DNA of 25,716 nt, from the NCBI GenBank assembly GCA_902803625.1, contig CADCQV010000199.1, forward strand, positions 1 to 25,716, given 5' to 3'. Shown piece by piece: positions 7,558 through 15,203 of the stretch (positions are counted from its first letter, which is position 1; each line of letters begins with the position of its first letter). The notes under the pieces were generated by a model. It was not told the origin of the DNA and ran no database searches. It saw only the letters and a program-made list of their open reading frames with translations. A program made the translations under genes and the position numbers. Source of the DNA: an uncultured Lachnospiraceae bacterium (GTDB lineage: Bacteria; Bacillota; Clostridia; Lachnospirales; Lachnospiraceae).

Positions 7558-10500
7558 TTAATCAGTTGACGACAGGTTGATATAAACCTTATGTTCTCCG
7601 GACTTCACAACCATGAAGGGAGTGACCTTCAGATCAGAAATGTCGGTTTCATGGGAACCGCCCCTGTCAACGTAATTCGCTATTACCGAAATCTTCCTTA
7701 TCACAGCCCGGCTCTTTAATGAGGCAAGCTTCATCATGATCTGGCTCTGCTTGGGAATCACACCTATTTCCCAGCCCTCGCTCTCACCATCGGACACCGG
7801 ATTGAAATAATCCTTAAGTGTGGTCTTTATCAGGTTCTGTGTTTCAAAGCTCTCGTCTATGCTTCCCACATCCGCCCAGACATTGACCGATACACTCACG
7901 AATACAGGCTCCACTATATGTATATTATCCGGAGAGACCGTTACCGACGATATGGTGAGAAGATATTTTTTCAGCTCCTCGGAGATACTGTGGAAGGAGA
8001 AAGAGCCGTCGGCAAAATCCCTCATAAGGAGCACAAAGGAAATGTCGGCATCATTATAATCCCCGCCTATGGTATCTCCGGCAATGCACGCCACCTTGTC
8101 TATACTGTCGGAGTAGCTTAATATCGTCCATTTATAGTCGTTTGCGGACACGAGTCTTCCCCGTCCGTAGATCACATTGGCGCCCCTTCGTAAAGCCGCG
8201 TGAACCGTTTCCATATTGGAGCCGCCGTAAGAGCGGACAGGATTTGTAACACTGTCCATATAGAGCTCTGTCCGGGCAAACTCGTTTATTGCTCCCGCAG
8301 CCACATTTCCGTCATAGCCGTTACTGATGCGGACACGTACCTTGAACGACACGTCATCCACAACCCTGGGTATGTCGGCCTTCTTTCCGTCAGAAAAGAC
8401 AAGCTCGTTAACAGCCCTGTCTATCATATAGACCCGTCTGCCCGTCTTATTTAAGAAGCTGTCCGTCTCCTCCCATTTTACATATGCCGCATAGATATTT
8501 CCAAGCATATCATATTCAACACGGATCGATCCGGGATCATTCTCCTTCATTAGCTCGATTTCCTCATTTGAAAGAGATCCCTTTTCATTCACCCATACCT
8601 CAGCATCCAGGATATTCCCCTGTGGAAGATTGAAGTGCATGTTCGGTCCCGACTCATTTATATAATAATTCTCCTCGTTGCCGGTGACAATATTTGAAAC
8701 CCCGACAACATTTACCAGTATCTTCTGTATTTTCGGCAGGAAAAGACTGTTCTCCGAATTGTTCTGGGGGTGTACACGGCTTATCCTTATCCATACCCTC
8801 CTTCTGTCCTCCAATGTCACAAAGGCCATATCTGAGGGTGGTATGAACATCACCGAACCGGATCTGGAGAAATTCAGTGTATGATCCACAACCTTCATCC
8901 TCTTGAAGCCGTGGATACTGCTGTACTCAAAGCGGCACTTCAAAAAGCTGGTATTGATGGCTTCGGATAGCTCGAAATACAGGCTTACCGGTCCTCCCTC
9001 CATTTTTTTGTCAAAGCCGAGGTACAGTGCGTCGTCACTGTATTTTCCGCCGGACAGTATCACAAAGCGGCCTTCAGACTTTACCTCCCTGGTGATCTCT
9101 CTTCGCTGTGTACCGGCAAAGAGGAAGGTTCTCCCGGGTGCAACAAAGTGTCCGCGGAAGGAGAAGGAAACCTTCATATTCGAGATGATCGGATAGTGAT
9201 GTATTCCGGGCCTTAGGAAGCAGTTATCGGATTTTATGAGTCTCATCCTGATGGCCCGTCCCATATATGCGCCGCTCTGCGTGCTTTCCCAGTCATCCGG
9301 GCAGATAAAGGATATCTCATAATCCCCGGCGTCAACACGGGCGAACATTTCGGACACATCACTGTTGCAGCGAAGCTTCCTCCAGCCCGTACCGTTAAAG
9401 TATTCCATAACGATCTCGTCCGCATATGCGTCAGCCGGAATATCCGCTGCTATCACCTTCGGCTTTTTCTTGAATATCTTCAGCTGTACCTCTTCCTCCT
9501 GTCTGGTGAGATACAGTCCCTTTTCCCCGTAATTCACGTGGAAAGTAAGGGTTATCATAGCCCCGCCTTTTGAAAAATATACATCGGAACCGAGATAACA
9601 TTCATTATATACCGAAAGTGTATCTGAAAAGGGCTCGAACCTGTCGATGTCCATGTCCAGACTTCCGTCATTTACAAATTCCAGCGGTCTTTCCCGTCCC
9701 GAGGATGAGAGAGAAATGCCCTCCGCCTCGATATCCTGCTTGATCGTATTCTCGGCCTCCAGTATGACCACCGCATACTCTCTGTTTCCGAGATTGAATT
9801 TTGCATTCAGATCATGCTTTTCAAGCTCGAAGGTCTCTCCGTCCTCCTTTAGTTCTACACGGTCGAAATCCTTAAGTCCGCTTTTTGAGTAATACCTGAA
9901 ATGGAATTCACCATTTTTGATCTTTTCATTCAGCTCCGTATTTCCCGAAAGCCTGACGTAAATAGGCTCTTTTTCAAGATCAAATACGGATTCGTGATAG
10001 AGTATCAGGACGCTTCTCGCAATATTCCCCTTTTCGGAAAAAAGTACAAAGGGACGTATGGTATTCCTGTACGGGTCCTCTGCTTCAACCTCCTCTGTTT
10101 CAGCCTCCGCTTCCTCGGTTTCCTCCGCTTCCTCCTCGCGGATCTCCACACCCTCTATTATTTCAGGGTTCGTAAAGTTTCCGAGAAGAGGGACAAAGGT
10201 ACCCTCCTCTCTGTCGGTCATGAAAGCATCGACTATCTTTGAGCTGGTGACATATATCTCCCTGTCGGTCTCAAAGAGAACACCCTCTCCGTTGCCCGTA
10301 GCTCCTGCGGAAACAAGCCTGGTTCCCTTTCTCACCATGGTTCCCGGTACGGAATTCTCAATAAGATTGAACTGTACGAGACTGCCGGCAGGCTTTGCCG
10401 GCTTAAGGGAGATGTCAAGCATGTTCACGAATTCAGCGTGGAACCTGTCCATCATACGGTTGACCAGTCCCACATTTTCCTGCATCTGTACCGCAAAGAT

Positions 10501-10623
10501 CTTTGCAATGGCAGTACCTATATCAGGATTGTTCCTGTCAAAATGCCACTCCGGCACATAATGTGCGGCAAGCTCCTCTATTCTGTTTTCGGTGTCCTGT
10601 ATGGAGCAATCGTAAAGCTTCAT
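7558..10623 (-). CDS. Large baseplate J-like wedge protein (Afp11/Pvc11-type), 1021 aa
   Basis: The N-terminus (CSIQDTENRIEELAAHYVPEW, then NNPDIGTAIAKIFAVQMQENVGLVNRMMDRF, about 5-61) is the pattern of large eCIS wedge proteins. The C-terminal third has the baseplate J run GGSNMETVHAALRRGANVIYGRGRLVSANDYKWTILSYSDSI (about 800-840), then VSVNVWADVGS and an IGVIPKQSQIMMKLASLK segment. The protein is long for the family and carries an acidic insertion of almost only Glu and Ala at about 160-184. It should form the wedge heterodimer with the 695-aa protein encoded directly downstream. Its ATG directly follows the gp25 stop (TAAATG), with GGAGAGCGG as ribosome site inside the gp25 gene, so the two are coupled. 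High confidence for family; the order-based name is less certain. Confidence 0.86.
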   Translation of the reverse strand: MKLYDCSIQDTENRIEELAAHYVPEWHFDRNNPDIGTAIAKIFAVQMQENVGLVNRMMDRFHAEFVNMLDISLKPAKPAGSLVQFNLIENSVPGTMVRKGTRLVSAGATGNGEGVLFETDREIYVTSSKIVDAFMTDREEGTFVPLLGNFTNPEIIEGVEIREEEAEETEEAEAETEEVEAEDPYRNTIRPFVLFSEKGNIARSVLILYHESVFDLEKEPIYVRLSGNTELNEKIKNGEFHFRYYSKSGLKDFDRVELKEDGETFELEKHDLNAKFNLGNREYAVVILEAENTIKQDIEAEGISLSSSGRERPLEFVNDGSLDMDIDRFEPFSDTLSVYNECYLGSDVYFSKGGAMITLTFHVNYGEKGLYLTRQEEEVQLKIFKKKPKVIAADIPADAYADEIVMEYFNGTGWRKLRCNSDVSEMFARVDAGDYEISFICPDDWESTQSGAYMGRAIRMRLIKSDNCFLRPGIHHYPIISNMKVSFSFRGHFVAPGRTFLFAGTQRREITREVKSEGRFVILSGGKYSDDALYLGFDKKMEGGPVSLYFELSEAINTSFLKCRFEYSSIHGFKRMKVVDHTLNFSRSGSVMFIPPSDMAFVTLEDRRRVWIRISRVHPQNNSENSLFLPKIQKILVNVVGVSNIVTGNEENYYINESGPNMHFNLPQGNILDAEVWVNEKGSLSNEEIELMKENDPGSIRVEYDMLGNIYAAYVKWEETDSFLNKTGRRVYMIDRAVNELVFSDGKKADIPRVVDDVSFKVRVRISNGYDGNVAAGAINEFARTELYMDSVTNPVRSYGGSNMETVHAALRRGANVIYGRGRLVSANDYKWTILSYSDSIDKVACIAGDTIGGDYNDADISFVLLMRDFADGSFSFHSISEELKKYLLTISSVTVSPDNIHIVEPVFVSVSVNVWADVGSIDESFETQNLIKTTLKDYFNPVSDGESEGWEIGVIPKQSQIMMKLASLKSRAVIRKISVIANYVDRGGSHETDISDLKVTPFMVVKSGEHKVYINLSSTD

Positions 10624-11106
10624 TTATGATCCGCTCTCCTCCAAGTCATTGTATTCGCCTTCATAGCCGTCAGGTATCATATCCCCTTCCTCGTTCTCGG
10701 CCATCTCCTTCGTTCCGTTGTCGAGATAGAAGGGAAATACCATGTTGTCCCGGGTATTGGTATCTCTGACCAGATATTCAAGATTTATATATATCACACC
10801 CTGCTTATCACGGTATTCTGTGGTAACATCTATATCTGCGACCCTTGGCTCATTATCCATTATTGTCTGGGCGATATCCCTCCTCAATATGGACATCATG
10901 GTTGTTCCGGTGTCCATAAAGGTAAAATTCATTATGTCCGAACCGAAGGAAGGTCTGACCAGCCTCTCCGTTCTCTGCGTCATAAGTATAAGATAGATCG
11001 ATTCCTTTACCGACCTGTTTCCGGAAACCGTCATAAATCTTCCGGTTGCCGGGTCGATCTCTACCGGGAACTTACATCCCGTACCCAGAAATTTTGTATC
11101 AGCCAT
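10624..11106 (-). CDS. GPW/gp25-family baseplate protein (Afp9/Pvc9-like)
   Basis: The 160-aa protein shows the gp25 layout: a beta N-terminus (FPVEIDPATGRFMTVSGNRSVKESIYLILMTQRTERLVRPSFGS, about 13-56) and the NEPRV motif (about 87-91), whose Glu-Pro-Arg is the most conserved part of the family, followed by beta strands ending about residue 130. gp25 nucleates sheath polymerisation at the baseplate. An acidic C-terminal tail (about 133-160) with many Glu, Asp and Gly is additional to the core fold. The gene lies between the gpV-like spike and the wedge genes, as in Afp/PVC and T6SS loci. The ribosome site GGCAGGGAATGAG is only moderate. Confidence 0.92.
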   Translation of the reverse strand: MADTKFLGTGCKFPVEIDPATGRFMTVSGNRSVKESIYLILMTQRTERLVRPSFGSDIMNFTFMDTGTTMMSILRRDIAQTIMDNEPRVADIDVTTEYRDKQGVIYINLEYLVRDTNTRDNMVFPFYLDNGTKEMAENEEGDMIPDGYEGEYNDLEESGS

Positions 11107-11123
11107 AGTATCTCATTCCCTGC

Positions 11124-12017
11124 CTAGCCCAGTTTAATTGGTGTTCCGGAAACCTGCACCGCTCCGTTGCTGCTGAGCTTCAGCATAGAGCTGCCCTCTG
11201 CGGTCACATTTGTTCCCTTGAATTCTGCCTTACCCTGGCTTTCAAGTGTCAGGCTCTCATCGGTCTGTACGGTAAACTTCTTTGCCTTCAGAGTGACCGC
11301 GCCCGTTTCACCGTTCATTACAAGGGAGACATTGTCCCCAACTGTAATGGTAAGCTTCTTTGCAGCAGTTATCTCAATATGTCCCTTCTGCTCATCCGTT
11401 GACAGACGGACAAGATTTTTCTTCTCCTTATCAGAGATCTCTATCTGCTTCTTTTCATTATCGAGAAGAATGTGATGGGACTCCAGAGCCGTCACAACCG
11501 TGATCTTGTCCTTGGCTCCGGGATCCTCACCCCCGCCTTCGTTCTCGTCCGGAACTATGTCCTCAAAGATAATGGCACTGCCGTTTTTGGTGACAATTTT
11601 TTTATACTTATTCTTCTCATCCTTGCTTTTTGTCAGTATCTGGTCATTGTTCTTCGGGATACAGCCCACCACATAGGGTCTGTCGATATTTCCCTGCTCA
11701 AAGGCTACCAGAACCAGATCCCCTATCTCGGGAATGAAATAATGTCCCCAGGAGCTTCCGGAGGAAGGCATTACGACCTTCGGCCAGAGAAGCCTTGAAT
11801 TATTGGCTTCATCCTCGTTTCCCTGTCCGTTCTGGTCTCCGTTTTCCTCTTTTACCTCTTCCCTGGAAAGAAGGATCACCGAAACCCGGCCCGGCATATT
11901 CTCGTCATAGTTTTTTACAACCTTCCCGAGCATTATCCCGACTATCCTGGAGTCTCCGGTATCCGTCTTCTCTATCTGTTTTTTTGATACATCCTCTATT
12001 ATGTCAAAAATCGCCAT
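11124..12017 (-). CDS. gpV/gp5-like baseplate spike protein (C-terminal half of split VgrG)
   Basis: The 297-aa protein has an OB-fold domain (about 25-125) with family landmarks: IMLGKVVKNYDENMPGRVSV, RLLWPKVVMPSSGSSWGHYFIPEIGDLVLVAFEQGN and RPYVVGCI. A Lys/acidic linker follows, then a repeating strand region (about 140-297; LTITVGDNVSLVMNG, VTLKAKKFTVQTDESLTLESQGKAEFKG) fitting a triple-stranded beta-helix needle. Two acidic, Gly/Asn-rich inserts interrupt it (about 52-74 and 154-170). The trimer would form the membrane-piercing spike capped by the PAAR-like protein. In PVC and T6SS the hub and spike are one VgrG chain; here the gpD-like hub is a separate gene 16 nt upstream, as in P2-like phages. 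No clear Shine-Dalgarno precedes the ATG. Confidence 0.88.
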   Translation of the reverse strand: MAIFDIIEDVSKKQIEKTDTGDSRIVGIMLGKVVKNYDENMPGRVSVILLSREEVKEENGDQNGQGNEDEANNSRLLWPKVVMPSSGSSWGHYFIPEIGDLVLVAFEQGNIDRPYVVGCIPKNNDQILTKSKDEKNKYKKIVTKNGSAIIFEDIVPDENEGGGEDPGAKDKITVVTALESHHILLDNEKKQIEISDKEKKNLVRLSTDEQKGHIEITAAKKLTITVGDNVSLVMNGETGAVTLKAKKFTVQTDESLTLESQGKAEFKGTNVTAEGSSMLKLSSNGAVQVSGTPIKLG

Positions 12018-12033
12018 CTGTTTTACACTGTAC

Positions 12034-13191
12034 TCACTGCTTTATTGAATTGGCCACACCCTCTATCTGTATCCTGTAGGAATCATTTCCGATCATATGC
12101 CTGACCCTTCTCAGATAAAAATCGTTATCAAGAGGCTCTCCGAAGCCGGAGAGCGTAACAAAACGTCCCGGCACCATCTCCGGAAGCCCGGTAAAGGATG
12201 CGCTTATGCTGCCAAAGCGGTAATCTATGGTATCCATAAGGTACTGTGCCCTGTATCCCGCATCATCCTTGCTCCTTGCAGTGGGATCGATATACACCAG
12301 GGACTGCTTCTCGACAAGCGGCTTTGCCTTGTTTCCGAGAGAGATCTTCGTGGTGGTCTTCTTCGTATTCCCTAAGAATTTACCATCCTCCATATTTATA
12401 TTCCTGACCTCAACCGAGCGCACTATACCGCTTATGTCATAGCCGATGTCCAGGGCTCCCACTCCGCAGCCCGGGGAAAGAACGATCAACGGCGTCGTAT
12501 TTTTCTTTGCCTCTATAAAGTACAGATTGCCTCCCACTATGAAGAACTCGAAATTAAATTTTTTTGCGGCCTTCACAATGAATTCATAATCACTTTCCTC
12601 CACCATCTCGACCCTTCTGTCGGTGGTTCCGCTTTCCCCCTGTCCCTCCTGCTTGTCAGGGGTGTCGGTGATATTTAAGACGGTGAAATCTTTACCCATT
12701 TCATCCTTCTGGGAAAGGAAGGTATTTGTCTCCAGAACCTCCTTAACCGCGTCAGAATAGAATTTTGCCTTCAGTCTCTTGGAGTGGCGGTTTGCCATCA
12801 TAAGACCCTTGGCGTCCATTGCCGTGACCTCCACGGAGGGTATCTCGTCTTCAATGGAGGGAGGGATGATGAAATGAACCCTCGCTATAAATCCCCTGAA
12901 GATCTCACGGGAAACGTTTCCGTAACCTGTGGCAATTATTATTGAGGATCCAAGGAGCATATATTTCTTTGTTTTTTCTACATCAAAGCTCTTTGAGTCG
13001 GCATTATAGGATCCTGCAAGTGTAATTGTGGCGACCGAAGCTTCATAACCGCTTGTGAGATCCACATCAAGCCCAGTGACCATAAGGTTTTCCTCTTTGG
13101 ACAGCTCTTTTCCGTCCACCGTAAGCCTTACGATCGGAAACTCAAAGTCGTCATATGCATCGCTTAATTTACTGTATTCGAATTCTGCCAT
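12034..13191 (-). CDS. gpD/gp27-like hub protein (N-terminal half of split VgrG)
   Basis: The 385-aa protein resembles phage late-control gene D/VgrG N-terminal domains. An early beta region holds FEFPIVRLTVDGKELSKEENLMVTGLDVDLTSGYEASVATITLAG, then IIIATGYGNVSREIFRGFIARVHF and VTAMDAKGLMMANRHSKR; the second half has EESDYEFIVKAAKKFNFEFFIVGGNLYFIEAKK, a hallmark of the family, and a PGRFVTLSGFGEPLDNDFYLRRVRH end. The trimer joins the tube to the spike. An in-frame TAA lies five codons before the ATG, so the start is fixed, yet the 20 nt before it are AT-rich with no Shine-Dalgarno. The 238-nt gap upstream holds a palindrome-rich repeat. A TATAAT on the minus strand 11 nt before the ATG would allow a nearly leaderless transcript. 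Confidence 0.88.
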   Translation of the reverse strand: MAEFEYSKLSDAYDDFEFPIVRLTVDGKELSKEENLMVTGLDVDLTSGYEASVATITLAGSYNADSKSFDVEKTKKYMLLGSSIIIATGYGNVSREIFRGFIARVHFIIPPSIEDEIPSVEVTAMDAKGLMMANRHSKRLKAKFYSDAVKEVLETNTFLSQKDEMGKDFTVLNITDTPDKQEGQGESGTTDRRVEMVEESDYEFIVKAAKKFNFEFFIVGGNLYFIEAKKNTTPLIVLSPGCGVGALDIGYDISGIVRSVEVRNINMEDGKFLGNTKKTTTKISLGNKAKPLVEKQSLVYIDPTARSKDDAGYRAQYLMDTIDYRFGSISASFTGLPEMVPGRFVTLSGFGEPLDNDFYLRRVRHMIGNDSYRIQIEGVANSIKQ

Positions 13192-13202
13192 AATACAATT
13201 AT

Positions 13203-13208
13203 ATTATA
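13203..13208 (-). promoter_or_regulatory. Possible -10 box for a near-leaderless internal transcript
   Basis: On the minus strand TATAAT occupies 13208-13203, 11 nt before the ATG of the gpD-like hub gene. Initiation about 7 nt downstream would leave only a few bases of leader, which would explain the absence of a Shine-Dalgarno site. The hexamer 17 nt upstream (CATTCT, inside the repeat element) is a poor -35. This is a weak prediction. Confidence 0.25.
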
Positions 13209-13384
13209 GATTCTTTTCTTCGCTCAGAATGGTAAAATGTCCAGTGGACATTTCACGACCCCGTTTATGCAAAATGTGCCAGTGGCACATTTTGAATGGC
13301 GTATAGCCGTGCTGAGCACGGCTGCCATCGGTGCGCCATGCGCGAATGGGGGCCGCAAAAAGATTCTTCGCTTCGCTCAGAATG
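13209..13384. repeat. Palindrome-rich intergenic repeat element
   Basis: Between the 294-aa gene and the hub gene lies a 176-bp element bounded by two 23-bp direct repeats (13209-13231 and 13362-13384; GATTCTT..CTTCGCTCAGAATG, 21 of 23 identical). Inside are three near-perfect palindromes, each with a single central G: arms AAATGTCCA (13235-13253), CAAAATGTGCCA (13270-13294) and AGCCGTGCT (13305-13323). The terminal repeat contains the CGCTTCGCTCAGAATGAC motif that I associate with dispersed intergenic repeats in gut Bacillota. Other gaps in this operon are at most about 110 nt, so this looks inserted. It might act as mRNA structure, attenuator or mobile miniature element; no transposase is present. 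Confidence 0.75.
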
Positions 13385-13429
13385 ACATTTATGTCATAGC
13401 TTACTATCGCCGTATCACAAACCAAATAG

Positions 13430-14314
13430 TCAGATATTCAGAATATTCCCGAATATCTTGTTCGCCTTGACATAACTCCTGCTCCCAAGATCTCCCGAGG
13501 TGGCATCATACCATTTTCTGTCCTTAGCGCCAAAGATCTCTCTGTATTTATCCTGCCATACCTTCAGGGACTTTTTGGAAAGATCCTTATCAACGCAGAT
13601 CATTCCGAGATCCACATGGGCTCTTACCGGCTCTCCCATAACATTGAACATGACATAGGTTGCTGTCACATTTCTGAGGACCCCCTTATACTCAAAGTCT
13701 CCCCAGTAAAATATGATCTTCCTGGTGTAACGGTTTCTAAGGGCTGCTATGAAGGCCTCAACATCCTTCTGAACCGACACCTTCTTTTTACCCCCCATCG
13801 ACATTCCGGCCTTTATGATCCCGGTGGTCACACCGGTCGGAGAAAGATTGATCTTGTCACTCATAAATGCATCCATGGGGTCACAGCTGTCAAAAAGAAG
13901 AGAGACATTTAAGCTTATCGTGGTATTGCCCACGGTATAGGCCGCACTCTTCGGATGATCCTTATTCTCATTCTTACCCGGCTGTTCCGGAGGAGACTGA
14001 CCGTCATTCTTCTTCGGTTTCTTTCCGGCGGTATAATCAAGCTTCTGAATAAGTCCTCCCGCATAACCTGTAAGTTGAAGCGAGGTGGGATTAAACTGTA
14101 CTGTGTAGCGCCGTTTGTTTTGCTCGCCTTTTTTTCCTGCGTTTCCGTTATTGCCCCCCTGTCCCTGTATGTTTACGGCGGGCAGAGGCTGCTTGGAATC
14201 ATCTTCTCTTTTGTCTATTATCTCGATAACAGCCTTTTCGACAATGCCCAGGTTCCCCAGGGTATCGTTCCCTAATGTTTTCAGACCGGACAAAAGTGTG
14301 TCCTTTACACCCAT
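13430..14314 (-). CDS. Afp7/Pvc7-type CIS tube-hub connector, copy 2 (294 aa)
   Basis: The protein carries the CIS tube-protein core found in Afp7/Pvc7: YTVQFNPTSLQLTGYAGG (about 70-87), TTISLNVSLLFDSCDPMDAFM (about 135-155), KIIFYWGDFEYKGVLRNVTATYVMFNVMGEPVRAHVDLGM (about 205-245). It joins the last tube ring to the gpD-like hub. Relative to its neighbour it has a long Gly/Asn/Lys-rich N-terminal insert (about 38-68) and a Lys/Pro/Gln-rich loop (about 95-125). No C-terminal LysM domain is visible, unlike Afp7/Pvc7; instead the C-terminus is short and basic. AAGGAGG lies 8 nt before the ATG, a strong site. It follows the paralogous 290-aa gene by 13 nt, pointing to tandem duplication followed by specialisation. 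Confidence 0.85.
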   Translation of the reverse strand: MGVKDTLLSGLKTLGNDTLGNLGIVEKAVIEIIDKREDDSKQPLPAVNIQGQGGNNGNAGKKGEQNKRRYTVQFNPTSLQLTGYAGGLIQKLDYTAGKKPKKNDGQSPPEQPGKNENKDHPKSAAYTVGNTTISLNVSLLFDSCDPMDAFMSDKINLSPTGVTTGIIKAGMSMGGKKKVSVQKDVEAFIAALRNRYTRKIIFYWGDFEYKGVLRNVTATYVMFNVMGEPVRAHVDLGMICVDKDLSKKSLKVWQDKYREIFGAKDRKWYDATSGDLGSRSYVKANKIFGNILNI

Positions 14315-14327
14315 TTATTTATCCTCC

Positions 14328-15200
14328 TTAAAGCTTCAGATTCAAAAGACTGTTATTAAAACCCTTTTCAAACCCGCCCTGTATCTTTTCTCCCAGGCTC
14401 TTCTTCTTAAAGGTAGCATCAAAGGCATCCATCCAGTATTTCTCGTTATAATTATACTTTGGAAGCTGATCGCTTTCAGTCAGGGCTTCATGATCTTCAC
14501 CCTGTCTTATCTGCATGGATACCTTTCCCCTTACGGGATAGCCCTTTTTATTGAACATTGTATATGTGGCGGAAACCGAGGTGACCTGGCCTCTGAAGCA
14601 CATGGCTCCCCAGAAAAAGATCACATGTCTCGCAGGCTCTATGGTCAAAAGAGCCAGAAGCCCGTCAATCTGATCCTGCACGCTGTATTTACTCTTTACC
14701 GCACTTGAAACAGCATTGATCATATTTGAAGCGGAAAAGTTGGTAATGGGGTTATCTCCCAGCATAAAGGCATCCATATTGTTCACGTCATCAAAAAGAA
14801 GCTCAAAGCTGAGTGTCGTGGATGGAGGAGCATCATACTGCTGCAGCTGGGTATTTCCGCCGTCGCCGCTGTACTTCATCTGCCTGCCCGCAGTGGTGTC
14901 AAGTCTCAAGGATGAAGGATTATACTCCACCTCAATTGCTATATATCCGTTATCCTCAGCAACCCCCTTTATGTCGTTGTAATCGGAAACGACACCGCCC
15001 TTTAAGGCCTCATTTGCCTTCTCCATAAGATCTTTTTCAATCTCTACCGCATCCGCTATACCTTGATTTATCGCTTCCTTATCAGGATTCTCCGGATCGA
15101 GACTTCCTACCTTGTTCACATTCCTGATGCAGAGAACCGCCTTTGTGACAGCACCTATCGTGCTTTTGATCAGGTTTTGTGCACCCTTTTCGATTGCCAT
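14328..15200 (-). CDS. Afp7/Pvc7-type CIS tube-hub connector, copy 1 (290 aa)
   Basis: The core of this paralogue is VEYNPSSLRLDTTAGRQMKY (about 92-111), TTLSFELLFDDVNNMDAFM (about 128-146), HVIFFWGAMCFRGQVTSVSATYTMFNKKGYPVRGKVSMQI (about 193-232). These align block by block with the downstream 294-aa protein: N-P-S/T-S-L, L-L-F-D, F-x-W-G, T-x-F-N and G-x-P-V-R. The N-terminal 85 residues are helical and differ from copy 2. Again no LysM domain is present. It starts 3 nt after the 837-aa gene, with AGAGGG as ribosome site. Having two such proteins suggests two stacked adaptor rings between tube and hub, as T4 uses gp48 and gp54. That role is inferred. Confidence 0.85.
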   Translation of the reverse strand: MAIEKGAQNLIKSTIGAVTKAVLCIRNVNKVGSLDPENPDKEAINQGIADAVEIEKDLMEKANEALKGGVVSDYNDIKGVAEDNGYIAIEVEYNPSSLRLDTTAGRQMKYSGDGGNTQLQQYDAPPSTTLSFELLFDDVNNMDAFMLGDNPITNFSASNMINAVSSAVKSKYSVQDQIDGLLALLTIEPARHVIFFWGAMCFRGQVTSVSATYTMFNKKGYPVRGKVSMQIRQGEDHEALTESDQLPKYNYNEKYWMDAFDATFKKKSLGEKIQGGFEKGFNNSLLNLKL

Positions 15201-15203
15201 TAC

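Noticed and set aside
13235..13323. Three palindromes considered as a CRISPR array or intrinsic terminators
   Set aside because: The palindromes differ in sequence and spacing and have no constant repeat-spacer pattern; none is followed by a convincing T-tract in the direction of transcription.
13204..13425. 73-aa minus-strand frame in the hub-gene gap
   Set aside because: It is a translation of the palindromic repeat (it contains the ILSEAKNL-type peptide that such repeats produce) and has no ribosome site or family resemblance.
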